Positions 12,474-24,160 of a DNA stretch of 64,000 nucleotides are shown piece after piece. The notes under the pieces were generated by a model. That model saw only the letters and a list, made by a program, of their open reading frames with translations, was not told where the DNA came from and did no database searches. Position numbers and translations under genes: made by a program. How positions within the stretch are numbered: position 1 is the first letter of the stretch; each line of letters opens with the position of its first letter. The stretch is from Apiotrichum sp. Y4204 (taxonomy: Eukaryota > Basidiomycota > Tremellomycetes > Trichosporonales > Trichosporonaceae). The stretch spans positions 434,001 through 498,000 of the forward strand of contig JAMYHL010000002.1 of the NCBI GenBank assembly GCA_025531455.1, given 5' to 3'.

Positions 12474-14787
12474 CTACACGCCCCTATCGTACTTGTCAAA
12501 CTGTGCCAGCGCCTCGCCCGTAAACCCGTCGTCCCATGGCTCGCCATACGCGGATGACTTTGACTCGTAGCGCGCAAACGGCTTGGCTTTGGGAGTGGCC
12601 CCGCCATCATCCGTACCGCGCTTCGACCGGTCAAGTAGTGTTGTAATTGGCGGCGAGCGTTTCTCGCCCTGCGTGCTGATAGTCGCGACGGCCTCTATCC
12701 AGAATCCGTCATCGTCGTCACCGCCGTACTCGCTCGCATCGCGTGAGCCGCCATCGCTGCTGCTTGCAATTTCCACGGGATCATCGGCATTCCGCCCCAC
12801 CATGCGAGCGGCGGCGGCGGCCGCACGGCGGTCACGCTTCGCCTTGTCCTTTGCATGGTCGCGAAGGACACGCTGGCGCTTCTCCTCGACCCGCTCCTCG
12901 GCCTCGATCTTGGCCATCACACGCTGGCCATACACGCTGTCCGGGCGGAACTGCCATTGGCCATACTCTGCACTTCGCTTCCGCAGGTCTAACGCCTCGC
13001 TTCTCGCGGCATTCCACGCCGAGCCGGTGCACTTCGTGCTCGTCCATCCATTGTCCTCCATGATGAGTAGAGTGACTGCCTCGGGAATCAGCACCAGAAC
13101 GAGAAAGTCGGAAGGCGCGAGCGGATGAATGGTCGGACTGGACAGAACGGGCAGGAGACCCCATTGCATGAGTTGATAGAAATGGTGCGTGATAATCTCC
13201 TTCCCGAGGGGCCCGTAGCTATGTGGTCAGAAGAAGCGAAAAGCCTCGGATCACATCTACTCACTATCCTGGGGTTGCCATCTCCTGCGCGCCGCTCTGC
13301 GCTGCAAGGCCGCGCCACGCGACGTTGCCCTTGCGCCTGATCTGCTTGGCGAAGAAGCGGAAAAATTTGGAGAGATCGGGTTCCTCGGTGACACGGCGAA
13401 GGCGGGTGCGCACAAAACCCCTTTCCAAGCGGTCCTCGAGCTGTTCAAAGTTGATTCTCTTCGGAAAGTTGCTCCGCCACCCAAGCGGCAAAATCTCCGA
13501 CTCTGCGACGTGCAGTGCGCAAAACTGATCGACCAGGAGAAGGTCCGGACGCGTTACCTGGACTTTGGCGCGCAATGCTGTTAGGTCTACAGACGGATGC
13601 TTCGGAAGCGGCTGATTACAGTGCCGGCAGCGATCGCTGGGGTTGGAGAATGGCGCTGAACGTTAGCTGGGGACACGGAGGAGATCTCACCGAGGTAATC
13701 TCTCTCGTCCCTCTCCCGCCTCGACAGCGGACTTGGGGCCACGGGGCTCAGCGTGATTGATCTGTTGGTGAGTTCGAGGCATGCCGACTACAACTCACAT
13801 TAGATCGCTCGCTTTCGGAGTATCGCATATGATAGACGAGAGAAGGCGGCTGTCCTCACAATGTGTGCCGGGCTTGACCTGAGACTTCGGGGCCTGCGCG
13901 AAGAATGCTTTTGCCTCATTAACGACAGCATCGTGTTCCGCTTGCTGCCGATTACGCTCCTGTGCTTCGAGCTCATCCACCTCCTCATCCTCTATCCGTT
14001 TCCGGCGCATCTCCTCTTCGAGGCGGGCCGCCTCAAATGGGTCAACCAGCTGATTAAGCGGTATTTTCGAGTAGTCGCCTGTCGGGAGCTTGGCAAACGC
14101 TTCGTCCCGCTGGCGAGCCCTTGCCGAGGTCTCAAACTCCTCGGCGCTGTAAGCCGACTGAGACTTCTTCTTGAACACGGGTATCTTCTTGCGCGGCTCC
14201 CCCCATAACGGTTTCTTGTCGGGACTAGTTGGGGGATCGAGAGTGAGACTTGCGGTAGATCTAGGCAGATTCTGGCCACTTGACCGGCTCTTCGTGGGAG
14301 ATATGGGTTCGCTTTTGAACGAGACAGTCGGATATCGCCGTGATGCGTCTCCTGGTTTTGGCCGTGCTTTGATCCCAAAACGGCTCGGATTTGGGGTCGC
14401 CTCCGAGTCCGAGCCCGACGAGTAGAAATACGGCTTCTTGCTCGGACCCTTGCCTTCCCTCTTCCCAGTATCTGGAGACCGCACGCGCGGCTTCTTGAGC
14501 TGCGCACCCGCGTCGACATCCATAATGTTGCGGAGTATCGGCCGCGACCCAGACACAGAGCTGGTAGATTTCGAGGAGGAGGGGACTGCGTTTCTTGCAT
14601 TTCCTGCGTTTCCTGCGTTTCCTGCGTTTCCTGCGTTTCTTGTCGGCTCGCTCGGTTGGCCCCGCTTCGTCCGCCCGGCGAGGTGGGAGGAAGGTACCAT
14701 GCCCCGCTTGGTGGTGTGCGTAGGGGACCTCGCGCGTGCGCGGTTATGCCGCGGTGGGGAGGGGGAGTGCACGGCGTGTTCCTCCAT
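12474..14787 (-). CDS. RTC4: RTC4-domain protein, 731 aa
   Basis: Exons (minus): 14787-13799, 13761-13691, 13655-13265 and 13218-12474, giving 731 aa with all phases consistent. The N-terminal 350 residues are basic, Ser/Pro-rich and disordered, with NAG repeats. From residue about 354 comes the Rtc4-like domain: a CRHCNQPLP zinc-knuckle-like start (C363 and C366), then ...KFFRFFAKQIR..., GYYGPLGKEII, and the C-terminal signature VLIPEAVTLLIMEDNGW...RSAEYGQWQF. This matches the Rtc4 family (restriction of telomere capping), whose molecular role is poorly known. A C-terminal extension of about 170 residues is Lys/Glu-rich and acidic. An in-frame ATG at 14895 would add 36 residues (Thr/Ser-rich); I prefer 14787 because it has A at -3 and G at +4. 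Confidence 0.85.
14588..14640 (-). repeat. 9-bp tandem repeat in the RTC4-like gene
   Basis: On the plus strand tttcctgcg is repeated about five times. On the coding strand it encodes consecutive Asn-Ala-Gly units in the disordered N-terminal part of the protein. Confidence 0.85.
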
Positions 14788-15834
14788 CGTAGGGTTGATG
14801 ATGGAGTTGCGGGAGATGTGCGGAGAGGTGGAGAGAGATGGTGGTGATGAAAACAAGCGATTTGTTGTTGTTGTTGTTGGTTGATCTAAGGTGGCCATCA
14901 CACTGGCAGACAAAGTACCAAAGGTCTGTCCGAGGACCCCAGGTTGTACGCATTCCTTCCCTCCACTGGCCACCGTGGTACCGTGGTTCAGGTACGCGAA
15001 ACGCGTCAAAACGCGTCATCTCCAGTCAGCTGCGGGAGCAAAAGAAGGGCATTCTACCACCGTACTACTGTAGGCTCGGTCGCGACTACGATGCAGGTGT
15101 TGGGCTACGATCTACGAAGCATCTTGTAGTCCGCCCATCAGGCAAAGCCAACTTGTAACGCAGGTGGCAGATCAGACGAGCCAATATAGGGGATAAAGGG
15201 ATAGGCTGATCACTGATCAGCGTCCTTAGCGTCCTCTGGGCCCCATAGCCCAGATTGCGCAGCCCATCAGGCCATGGGCGATTAGGTCGTGGGCCTCTAG
15301 AGGATCCGGGCCTCGGGGGACATGGGAGGACGGATTCTGATATTTTTGGATCGAATGATCATCGCAGATAAGTATGCGCAGATGGGGCCGCGGATCATAC
15401 TTAGCAGCTCGCTAGCGCTAGCTTGTCGACTGGGGATTGATCGCCGTACACACGTGTGGCATCATGGCGGCGGCGGCCCGGCCGTGCAGCTCGTACAGTT
15501 CCAGGCCTCGAGGCTCCAGGGCATCGAGGCCTCGAGGCGTCCAGGACCGTGGCGCACGCCGTGCGCAATGATAATACCAAATACTTTACAATCCATGCAC
15601 GCATGTGCTTGAGAGCTTGAGATACTTTGGAGCCTTTCCATCTGGAATACATCCAAGCTCATGCTCAAGAGCATGAACATGAGCACCGAGCTTGTATTCT
15701 GTGGCGACCCAGAACGATGGATGTTGAAGGAACTCCAAGCTTCGGACCCACTTTTGCTGCGCCAAAGTGATTGACCAGCGGTTACGTCAACATGAACATC
15801 CGGTCATCCGGGTTATCAGCGCCTCCAAAAGGTC
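14788..15834. other. Divergent intergenic region (RTC4-like / METTL26-like)
   Basis: About 1 kb between two divergent start codons. The coding-side 120 bases next to 14787 are rich in CAA/CT (minus strand), like a 5' leader. I see a perfect 12-bp palindrome gctagcgctagc near 15410-15424, and two copies of aggcctcgaggc at 15500-15540 separated by about 25 bp. No gene is supported. Confidence 0.4.
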
Positions 15835-16986
15835 ATGTCTGCCCACTCGAGCAGAGCGCGACCCTTCACAATCAGCAACCCTCCCCCATCCGCAATGGCA
15901 TACGCGAGCGTAATCTCCCAGCCCGGTAGGTCTCTCCCAACCCGCGCCTCTGACCACAGGCTCGGCGGCGCGCAACGCCGCTCCGGTGCTCGACGCCCTC
16001 GCGCCCCTCGTCGACAGCAGTGGACGCGTGCTCGAGCTCGCCAGCTTTCCGTACGAGCATATCCGGCATTATGCCCGGCGGTGGCCGGAGGTGGTGTTTG
16101 ATGGGACGGTGCGGGACGGCGGGGAGATGGAGTGAGTTTTTGGGCGAGGGGAGAGCGAGAGGGAGCGAGACGAAGGCCAGGTGTTGGGCGTCCTGCCGTC
16201 TTTGACATCTGTGACACCTCCTCCCTTCCTTGACAGTCCTCGAGCGACTGAGAACTAACCGCAGATCAACTCGGACCGACAGCCTCCCCCCCAACGTCGG
16301 CGCGCCGGTACAGCTTGACATTGCCGTAGACGCGGACTGGACGGCCTTGAGGGCGCGGACAAAGGAGCCCTACGATGGGGTCATCATGAGTGCGTATCGT
16401 GGCTCTTCTGATATCCATGTCCAGAATTGCGCGTCTCTCTTCCATCTGCCACACCCCGCGCTTGCACTTCGAATACTCAACGGTCCCCCGTTGTTTGTTC
16501 GAGCTGCTCCTGGGCGGCGTCACCACTCGAGTGGTGTAATGTATCACGCCTCCCTCCCGCTCTCTTCCTCTCCTCAACACGCTGACACCCAGTCAATCTC
16601 GTCCACTGCACACCAGAGGGCCTCCCAGAGCACGTCTTCCGCAGCCTCTCCCCCAAAACGTCCGAGGGCCGTACGCTCCTTGCCAAGCGCGGCTGGATCG
16701 CGGCGTACGGCGCCTATCTCAACGACGACGGGACGTTCCGCTCGCCAGGAGACGAAAAGGTGAGTCGAGAGAGTGGGAGCTGACCATTGAGTTTACTGTA
16801 TGTCTGACACCCCAGTTCGACCGGGAATACATAAAAGGCGTGGACCCGTCGCTCGGCTTGCGGACACCAGTGTCTATCACGCATATGGCGGAGAAATGGG
16901 GGTTTGTAGAGGAGGTGCGGCGCGATATGCCCAAGGGTAACCTGTGGATGGTATGGCGCGCGGTGGATTCTGGCGACGGAGCGTGA
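15835..16986 (+). CDS. METTL26/DUF938-type methyltransferase-fold protein, 241 aa
   Basis: Exons: 15835-15925, 15960-16131, 16265-16389, 16593-16759 and 16816-16986, giving 241 aa, near the usual length of the family. Landmarks of DUF938 are present in order: NAAPVLDALAP...GRVLELAS near residues 33-57, RWPEVVF, PVQLDI, GVIMINLVHCTPEGL near 124-138, WIAAYGAYLNDDGTFRSPGDEKFD near 158-183, and a C-terminal FVEEVRRDMPKGNLWMVW. The typical glycine-rich cofactor motif after LELAS (xGTGQH in the family as I know it) is replaced by FPYEH, so cofactor binding is doubtful. A second in-frame ATG at 15895 would remove 20 residues. The enzymatic role of this family is unproven in fungi. Confidence 0.8.
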
Positions 16987-17829
16987 TGCATGGGGGGGCT
17001 GTGGTCGCGCGGTCGCTGTCGTCGTCGATGATGATGGGGGTGAGATGCGAAAGACAACAAACGTCCCCCCTCCCCCTTTCTTCTTCCCAATAGGCATGAC
17101 GCACATCGACGTCTCTTGCTGCGCATGCATGCGCCACTACGAGCAAATACAATGCATGGCGTGGATGGCGCTACACGCGATGTTCGTTTACAGTCGTTAT
17201 GCTTCCGCTTGATCAAAAAGGGGAGAGAGGATGCCGGACGGCCGGAAGTGTGTGTGTGTGGTTTCGCACGTTTATGAACCCCTTTCCTTTTGCAGCCGGA
17301 AGCGGCGGCGGCGGCGGCGAGGCGCGACAATGAGCCAATCTGGCTGGTCGCAGACATCAGACACCACAGCGTACAGCCAATATCCCATTCCACATCCCAC
17401 CTAGCTGCTAGCTGCTGGCTGTTTGCACACGCTTCCATCCATCCATCAAACACTTTCTTTCACTACCACCACCACTCCTCCTTATCACCACCACACTCGA
17501 TACATCAACGTTTCTCCTCTCTTCTCCCCTCTCGCTCCGTCTCCACGGCACGACATTCTTACACTGTATCAACTACTCATCACAGCAACACCGCATCACC
17601 CAGCAGCACTCCACAACACATAACACAACAGCCGCGGCATCCGCATCCGCATCCGCATCTGCATCAACATCCCCGTGTGCCTCCTCACATCCACCTTCTC
17701 TCCACACGGTACATACACCCATCCCCACTCCAGCCTGCCGAGACCCATTGGTAGACTCCCATCCGCTCCCAAGCTTCTCATCACCGTTTTGTCCACCGAG
17801 CATCGCCTCGGCTACATCCTCCCACTCTC
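16987..17829. other. Promoter and leader of the Pho80-like cyclin gene
   Basis: Two CCAAT boxes (near 17333 and 17370) lie about 460-500 bp before the start codon. From about 17422 to 17829 the plus strand is C/A/T-rich and contains no ATG, which is what a long 5' leader looks like. A GCATCC repeat lies at 17637-17665 and a GGC run near 17300. Confidence 0.5.
17637..17665. repeat. 6-bp tandem repeat (gcatcc) in the cyclin leader
   Basis: Four to five units of gcatcc/gcatct lie in the ATG-free leader upstream of the Pho80-like gene. Confidence 0.8.
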
Positions 17830-18661
17830 ATGGCAGTAGCTCCCGACCAGGTGCCGGGGCCCAGCCGACCGGATGCGGTAATTGCTCCGCAGGCCACCAC
17901 CGCGATCCACAGCAACGGCGGCGAGGGGGACGCGGGGCCGAGCCGGCGCCGCTCACGGGCAGACACCGACGAACACGCCAGCAGCAGTAACACGCCGCGG
18001 CGGGCCACCTCGCCGCAGGCCGCGCTATCCCGACACGCGTCGCCAGTTCGCGAGTCGACGCCACACCTCGACCTTGCAAACTACTCGACACCGACTTTAT
18101 TGCGCATGCTTGCGAGTTTGCTGCAGCAAATTGCATCCGCGAATGACCAGCTACGGGCGGAACAGGACGAGGAAGCAGCAGCAGGAGGACAGGAGGTCAT
18201 GCAGCAGGACACACCGCCCGCCGACTGTGCGAGCGCCACCGGCAGTACGCGTTCGTCCCTCACCCACCCGTCGCCGACGACCGAGCTGTTCCACAACGAC
18301 CCGCCGCAGCACGATCTCGCCGCCGGCGACCACCTCTTCACCGCCTCCAAGATATCCCTCTCCCATCCGTCGTCGATACTCTCCTTTCACGCCCGCCACG
18401 TCCCGTCCATCTCCATAGAGGCATACCTCCTCCGCATCCTCAAGTACTGCCCGACTACCAACGAGGTGTTTCTCGGTCTGCTCGTCTACTTTGACCGCAT
18501 GAGCAAGCTGGGCACGCCGGCAGGAGTGGGCGGGACAAAGGCGGCCGTCGGGCCGCGCGGCTTCGCGATCGACTCGTACAATGTACATCGGTTGATCATT
18601 GCGGGCGTCACGGTGGCGAGCAAGTTTTTCTCTGGTGTGTGATGATGGGCCGGTGGCGGGC

Positions 18662-18696
<35 letters not shown>

Positions 18697-19258
18697 CCTC
18701 TCCCTCTCTGACACTCCAGACGTGTTCTACACCAACTCGCGATACGCAAAGGTCGGAGGCTTGCCGCCCAACGAGCTGAACCAGCTTGAGCTGCAGTTCC
18801 TGCTGCTCAACAACTTTACGCTCATGATCCCGCCCGAGGAGATGCAAAAGTACGGCGACCGGCTGCTATCGTACTGGCAGTCGCGGGAGCAGGACGTGCT
18901 CACCGACATTCCGGAGGGGAAGCAGAGACGCGAGGTGCGCGAACGCGACGCACGTGGGACCGCCGCTGAGTCTCGGCAGCCCTCGAACCCCGCCACTCCG
19001 GCAGGAAGCGCACATGCGACTCAATCCTCATCGACCACTCCCCACGCTTCACACGCACACGGCACACCGGTCGCGCAGGCCTCGGCCACTGCGCCCGCCA
19101 CGCCGACCGCCTCGTCGGCGCCCCTCGCCCGCTCCGCTTCTCTCCCACGGCATCCAACCGAGACCTCCGGATGGCGCGACCGCGAGCGCCCGGCTGTTAC
19201 GTTTGCGCATTCGGGCAACGGCATCGCACAGGCAGCGCCGGTCGCGTCGGGATTCTAG
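17830..19258 (+). CDS. Pho80-type cyclin (Pho85 CDK partner), 447 aa
   Basis: Exons: 17830-18634 and 18720-19258, giving 447 aa. The N-terminal 185 residues are disordered (Ser/Pro/Ala/Gln). The cyclin core spans about 188-315: FHARHVPSISIEAYLLRILKYCP, VFLGLLVYFDRM, YNVHRLIIAGVTVASKFFSDVFYTNSRYAKVGG and LNQLELQFLLLNNF. The YAKVGG-LxxxELNxLE signature is typical of the Pho80/Pcl6-7 branch, which partners the Pho85 kinase in phosphate and carbon signalling. The C-terminal 100 residues are Ala/Ser/Thr-rich. Family membership is clear; which phosphate-pathway branch it serves is not. Confidence 0.9.
18664..18694. repeat. (CT)n microsatellite in the cyclin intron
   Basis: About 15 CT units in the single intron form an extended polypyrimidine tract about 25 nt before the acceptor at 18718-18719. 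Confidence 0.9.
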
Positions 19259-21227
19259 AATTGGAGTTGGGTGGATTGGGCGGCATGGAAGCGAGGTGTG
19301 CTAGACGGGCTTTGTACCAGGTGGGACAGGGCGTCGGGGCATCAGCGACGGCAGCCGCATATCGATTATATTGATCTCGCCGATATCTCCCTCGTCGCCG
19401 ACAGCGACTCTCGCTTCCCCCCGCTTCCTCCCGCTTTCTCTCGCTTCCTCTCATTCTCTCACGGCTGGGACCATGCCCGCCGGTAGATTGTGCAGTACAG
19501 TAGACATTTGACAGTGGACTTGTCACGGGCATCCAGACTGATGCATCTTACGTTTATACCTGGGCTGGTGGAGATACTGTGTCGGTGCATTCGAAGCTAG
19601 GGAGATGGGTAGTGCAAATCGTGGACCCGCGCGGTCGCAGTCTTGGCAGCCCGGACTGGAGCCCTCCCGAAGGCCCAAGACCCGAAGACCTGAAAGCCGT
19701 AGGGCAGCTCAGATGATAATCTGCGCAGCCACAGCCCACAGATAACCCCAGATAACCCCAGATATCCCAGATGGCGCCTATCTCTTATCTGTGTATCTGT
19801 CCCGGTTCCGCGGTACCGAACCCACAGGACCGGAGGCCTGGAGGCTGCTTCTTGGCTTTTCCTCGTTTCTTATCAGTTACACTTTCTGCCCGTACCACTC
19901 TTAGCTGCACTCCTTTCCAGAGCCTTGGGTCGGATACATCTCTCTGCCGTCTGCCAGTCTGCAGGACGAGATGGGGTGATCCGCAGTAGCGATTTCCGTC
20001 TCAATCCTAAAGCCTCAGTCCTCAGTCCTCAGTTCCCCAATCCCCAATCATCGAACACCGCACACACCGCACCGCACACCACGCACCACGCACAACCTTG
20101 GTAGAACAAGAACATTATTTGCGTCGTTGATTTCACCATCAGGGCTGCGGGATCTCGGACAACTCTAATAGATTATCTTCGCCCCCGAGATCTCCAAGCC
20201 GGACCAGGAACGACCCTGGGTATATGGAACTGGGACTCGGGACTGGGAGACATCGGAGATGACATGCCAATTTCGTTGGATATTAAGAACATTCCGGGAT
20301 GTCCACTCGTCCCCTTGTAACTCCTCGATTACGGGTGAGGCAGAATAATAATAATAAAATGTTACCGGCGAGTGTGGTGGATATCTGTCGGGTATCGCTT
20401 CGGTCTCGCGATTCTGGGTGATAAGGTTCGCTAGATCATCCTCGTGGGGGTCAGGTATGCTCAATAAAAAGATCAGTCAGTTGGGAAGCCAGAGCTGTGG
20501 ATATCGTAGATTGGGAGGTGGTGCAACTCGCAGCTCTTCAAGATGGATGGGCAATTTTGGAAAAGAAATGATCAGAGAAGAACCCCGCAGGAAAAAAACA
20601 ATCAACAAAAATCCAACCTGGACCCACTGTGCACTGGAATGCTTTTCTACCCACCTTGTACTTGGCCACTGGCGACTGAACCCACTCAGCATCCACAGCA
20701 AAGAAGAACAGGCAGCCAGCGACATGCATAATAAAAAAACGCTCAGTACAGTACGCATACTAGCCGCCGGAGTCACTGGTCACGGGGTCACGAGCTCGGG
20801 CCTTTAGGCGACGCGTTTGCCGTTGCCGTTACCGTCTCAGTTGTTACAGACGATAACCACTGTCTTGTCTCTCAACAACGACAAAGTCTGTGCACAGTCG
20901 TGTCCAAGATCCGGCAGGAAGATGTTACAGATACCGATACACCATTCGTCTCCACGGCCTACGGCCGGCGTACCTGGCTCATCGTCCAGCGCCTCAGTCA
21001 CGACCAGTCACGACGCTGGAGCCACCACGGTCCGCTCCCCCACTCTCCACTGCTCTCGCACCCACTCCCACCCACTCAAACTCGCACTCTTGCACACCCG
21101 CCAAGCCGGGTCGGAAAGACAGTCGCCATTGGCGCCGTTACAACCTCCCATCCTCCACTTCCTGGCGCGGGCTCGCGTCGCCGACCGCGAAACTTCGAGA
21201 ACAGGCCCAGACACCACAACAATCACC

Positions 21228-21431
21228 ATGGCCGTCCCCGAGGCCCCCGAGGCCCCCAAGGCCCCGAGTTCCCGAGCAGGTCCTACCCTGCCGCTGCCGG
21301 GGCCGAAACCCGAAACAGCCGGCGTCCTCTCCTGCAGGGGAAATGTTGATGTTGCTTGGATTCTTTCACTTCCGCTTCCTCCATTCCTCCTTGTTTTGGA
21401 ACCTCTGTTGGGGGGATTGAGAATTGGCTAA
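21228..21431 (+). CDS. Doubtful small ORF, 67 aa
   Basis: The ATG sits in a good fungal start context (caatcaccATGgcc) after a C/A-rich run resembling a leader. The frame starts MAVPEAPEAPKAP and ends with a hydrophobic stretch (WILSLPLPPFLLVLEPLL). I recognise no family, and the length is within chance for GC-rich DNA. It could be the first exon of a spliced gene (gcaggtcctac at 21266 offers a donor), but I could not extend it convincingly. Confidence 0.15.
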   Translation: MAVPEAPEAPKAPSSRAGPTLPLPGPKPETAGVLSCRGNVDVAWILSLPLPPFLLVLEPLLGGLRIG

Positions 21432-23462
21432 AATCATGGTTTGGAGACCCACTTTCTCTCGGGCCCTGGGAGTGGAGGCCCCGGTCTGAGTTGTCTGGGG
21501 ACCCGCTAGAATGCTGGCCACGAGCAAACAGAGTTTGCGGTGGACGCTACGGCCGGGAGTACAAAGAATAGAGTGGAGTGGAGTGGAGGGGAGTGGACGA
21601 ATGCGGATTGCGTGCCCTCTTCCACTGCTGCGCTGCGGCTAGCTGCCGCCACAGGACGCTAGCGGCTAGCACTCTCTGTACATCGTGTTCCAAGTACCTG
21701 CTTCGTCGTCATCAGGTCCAGCGAGCACAGATCGCGACTAGTCATCATCGTCCTTGTCTTTATTGTCAAGCCGTGTCTTCTTCGCATTGCGTGATTGCAA
21801 TGACAACGGACATGAGCATATGCGCATCCTCATCCTGTATGTATGGCAGTACGGCCTGAGTAAGGTTCAATCAACAGGAACATCAGACGACTCTCCGCTC
21901 TATCGGATACCGGCGACTTTGTTGACGGCCGGCGATATGTCGGCGACCATCATCCTCACCGTCGTATTGTACCCTAGACCGCTCCTCGGCGTCGGATGCG
22001 ATTCCGCAATTCCGCTCTGGCCCTGGCGGCTTGCGATTTGCGTTTTGCCCTGCGGCCTGCGGCAACTGCTGCCCCGCACCCTGCCTCCTGCCTCCTGAGT
22101 CATACGATGCCGAGGACAAGATTGCATTTGGCCGTGCCTGCACATTATGACTGCGGCAGGGAGTGAGGGGTGGGAGGTACACGAAAGGGCTGCCCTATGT
22201 ACTCCCTGTCCTGGCTGCTCGCAATCTCTTGTCTGGTGCCTGGTCACACCTCGATGCTCGTGCGAGGTATGGTTTGGCCAACGTCTCCGCGGCCGGCGCC
22301 CTCTTGCTCGCTCGATCACTACTCTGTATATTCTCATTCTCATCTATTTTCCCCCCTCGCTCAGGAGACCAGGAGGCCAGGAGTCCAAGAGGCGTACAGG
22401 GCGTGGAGAGGGCCGCGCCATGGCAGGGCTCGGCGGGGTTGGCGCGACGCCGCGAGCCGCCACCTGGAACCTCGCCCAACATCAGACACACCGACACAAG
22501 ACATACCAAGGATATACGCCAGGACCTGCGCACTGGGCACTGGGCACTGGGCACCTGGTGACCTGGTGACCTGGCTGCATTCCGCCGGAGCTTGTTGGAC
22601 ATATCTCGTTGTTGGTAAAGTGTGTGAAGGGCGCGGGGGAGCATTGTTTATTTTGTAATCGATGAGCGATGGATCTCAAAAACACTCTGACAGAGAGCTC
22701 CCAGATCCACACCAGGAGAGGCACTGCATTAGGCACAGACAAGTTCGTCACATCCGCTTGCGAGCTGTGGGACGACCACTTGTCTCTACATTCCATTCAG
22801 ATATGGAATGTCGGCGTGCCGCTCTCTTGGCAGCCAGCGCGTCCATGGGAGAGGACGACGAGGGTGCGAAGTAGAAGGTGGGGGGAACAAGAACAAGAAC
22901 GACAGCAAGCAAGATTGGAAGTAAGGGGATGCCGAGAGCGTAGGTGGCTCGGTGATAGCATGTTTGGACTGTATGTATGCACCAACTGGCGCTGTTTGTT
23001 ATCTCTGCAGCGCTGAGCCCAGAGCCCAGAGCCAGCTAGCAACTAGCAGCCTTAGGATCCTAGGAAATGGAGGGTGGGCGGACAATGTACAAATGTCTCG
23101 GCATTGGCTTGGCTCGAAGGTTAGACTGGAAGACACTCTCTCCTGTCCGTCGAGCTCGGCGTAGTTGGCGCAGGTCGCAGTCGATGTGCAGGGCACTGCG
23201 GAGGGTCAAGGGAAAGAAAGTTTGGGACCGAACGCCGCGAGAGCCGAGGTGTACAAAGGACAGCAAGGGGAGTGGAATGGGGGATTCACTTGGTCAGCAT
23301 CGCCTTGTCGGCGCCGAGCACGGACAAGACGAGGACATTTCTGTACTGTACACCATCCGGCAGTCAATCCCACACACACCCTTTACTGCTCCCTCCCTCT
23401 CCCATTCACGGCTTTGCTGCATCCCGTCTTATCTCTCTCTCTCCCTCGCGTCCATCCATCTC

Positions 23463-23486
23463 CTCTCTCTCTCTCTCTCTCTCTCT
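23463..23486. repeat. (CT)n microsatellite upstream of the permease
   Basis: About 11 CT units lie in the pyrimidine-rich region 675 bp before the permease start. Confidence 0.9.
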
Positions 23487-24124
23487 GTGCATCACTCTCC
23501 CCACGCCGCTCGCTTGATACCGCACAACACCACTCGCACACGCGCACACCCCCCGCCCAAACCGCACTTTTCATCTCTTCGCGATCGGTCCTGTATAACG
23601 CCATCTCGTACCTCATTGTCGCCACTCACCAACCTCGCCTCCCCTTCCCGTCCTCCGTCTTCCGTCCTCGTGTCTTTCTGTTCCTCGCTTTTGCTTTTGC
23701 CGATAAACCCAAGCAAGCAGCATCGTTATTTGAATCGATCGACCATCCTCAACCCTCTACAACTCGCCGTTTGCAGATTCCCAACATCCCATTCCTCCAC
23801 CCCCCACTCTCCCCCATCTTCGCACTAGCGGATATCACTTACCCATTACCCATATCGGACTCCACAACACCCTTTCTGTCGCACTCGAGCGAGCGCACTT
23901 ATCATCCGGATCTTGGCACTTCTCCCCCTTCGTGCACTTGCCGCCTAGTTTATCCTCATTTTTCCACTTCTGGTCACTCCATTACCGCGTCCCTCTGACG
24001 TTGACTTCGGCCGGGGTTGCATTCGAAACATTCCTCCCCACTCTCCCACACCCTCTCTCGCACTTTCTCTCTTAACAGAGCCGCAGTTCCACACTCGCCG
24101 TATCCCACTCGTCTCCCCAACTCG

Positions 24125-24136
24125 ATGTCCACATAG
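24125..24136 (+). promoter_or_regulatory. 4-codon upstream ORF before the permease
   Basis: ATG TCC ACA TAG (Met-Ser-Thr-stop) ends 24 nt before the main ATG at 24161. It is the only plus-strand ATG I can find between about 23460 and 24160. If the transcript starts anywhere in that leader, ribosomes meet this uORF first. A minimal uORF so close to the start would reduce initiation at the permease ATG, or make it dependent on leaky scanning and reinitiation. Confidence 0.6.
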
Positions 24137-24160
24137 TCTGTCTGGGACACCCAGCCTACC

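Larger units (their letters stand above)
19259..24160. other. 4.9-kb gene-poor region
   Basis: This is the longest stretch in the window without a supportable gene. Open frames on both strands are short, lack family motifs and many begin on non-ATG codons. It holds simple repeats (cagataacccc x2-3 near 19740; cctcagt near 20015; caccgcacac near 20050; gtggagtgg near 21570; gcactgg near 22520). The last 760 bases (23396-24160) are strongly C/T-rich and probably carry the leader of the permease gene. Non-coding RNAs cannot be excluded from sequence alone. Confidence 0.5.

Noticed and set aside
20165..20776. Two minus-strand frames of about 99 codons
   Set aside because: No family motif, no plausible leader, and composition like the surrounding non-coding DNA.
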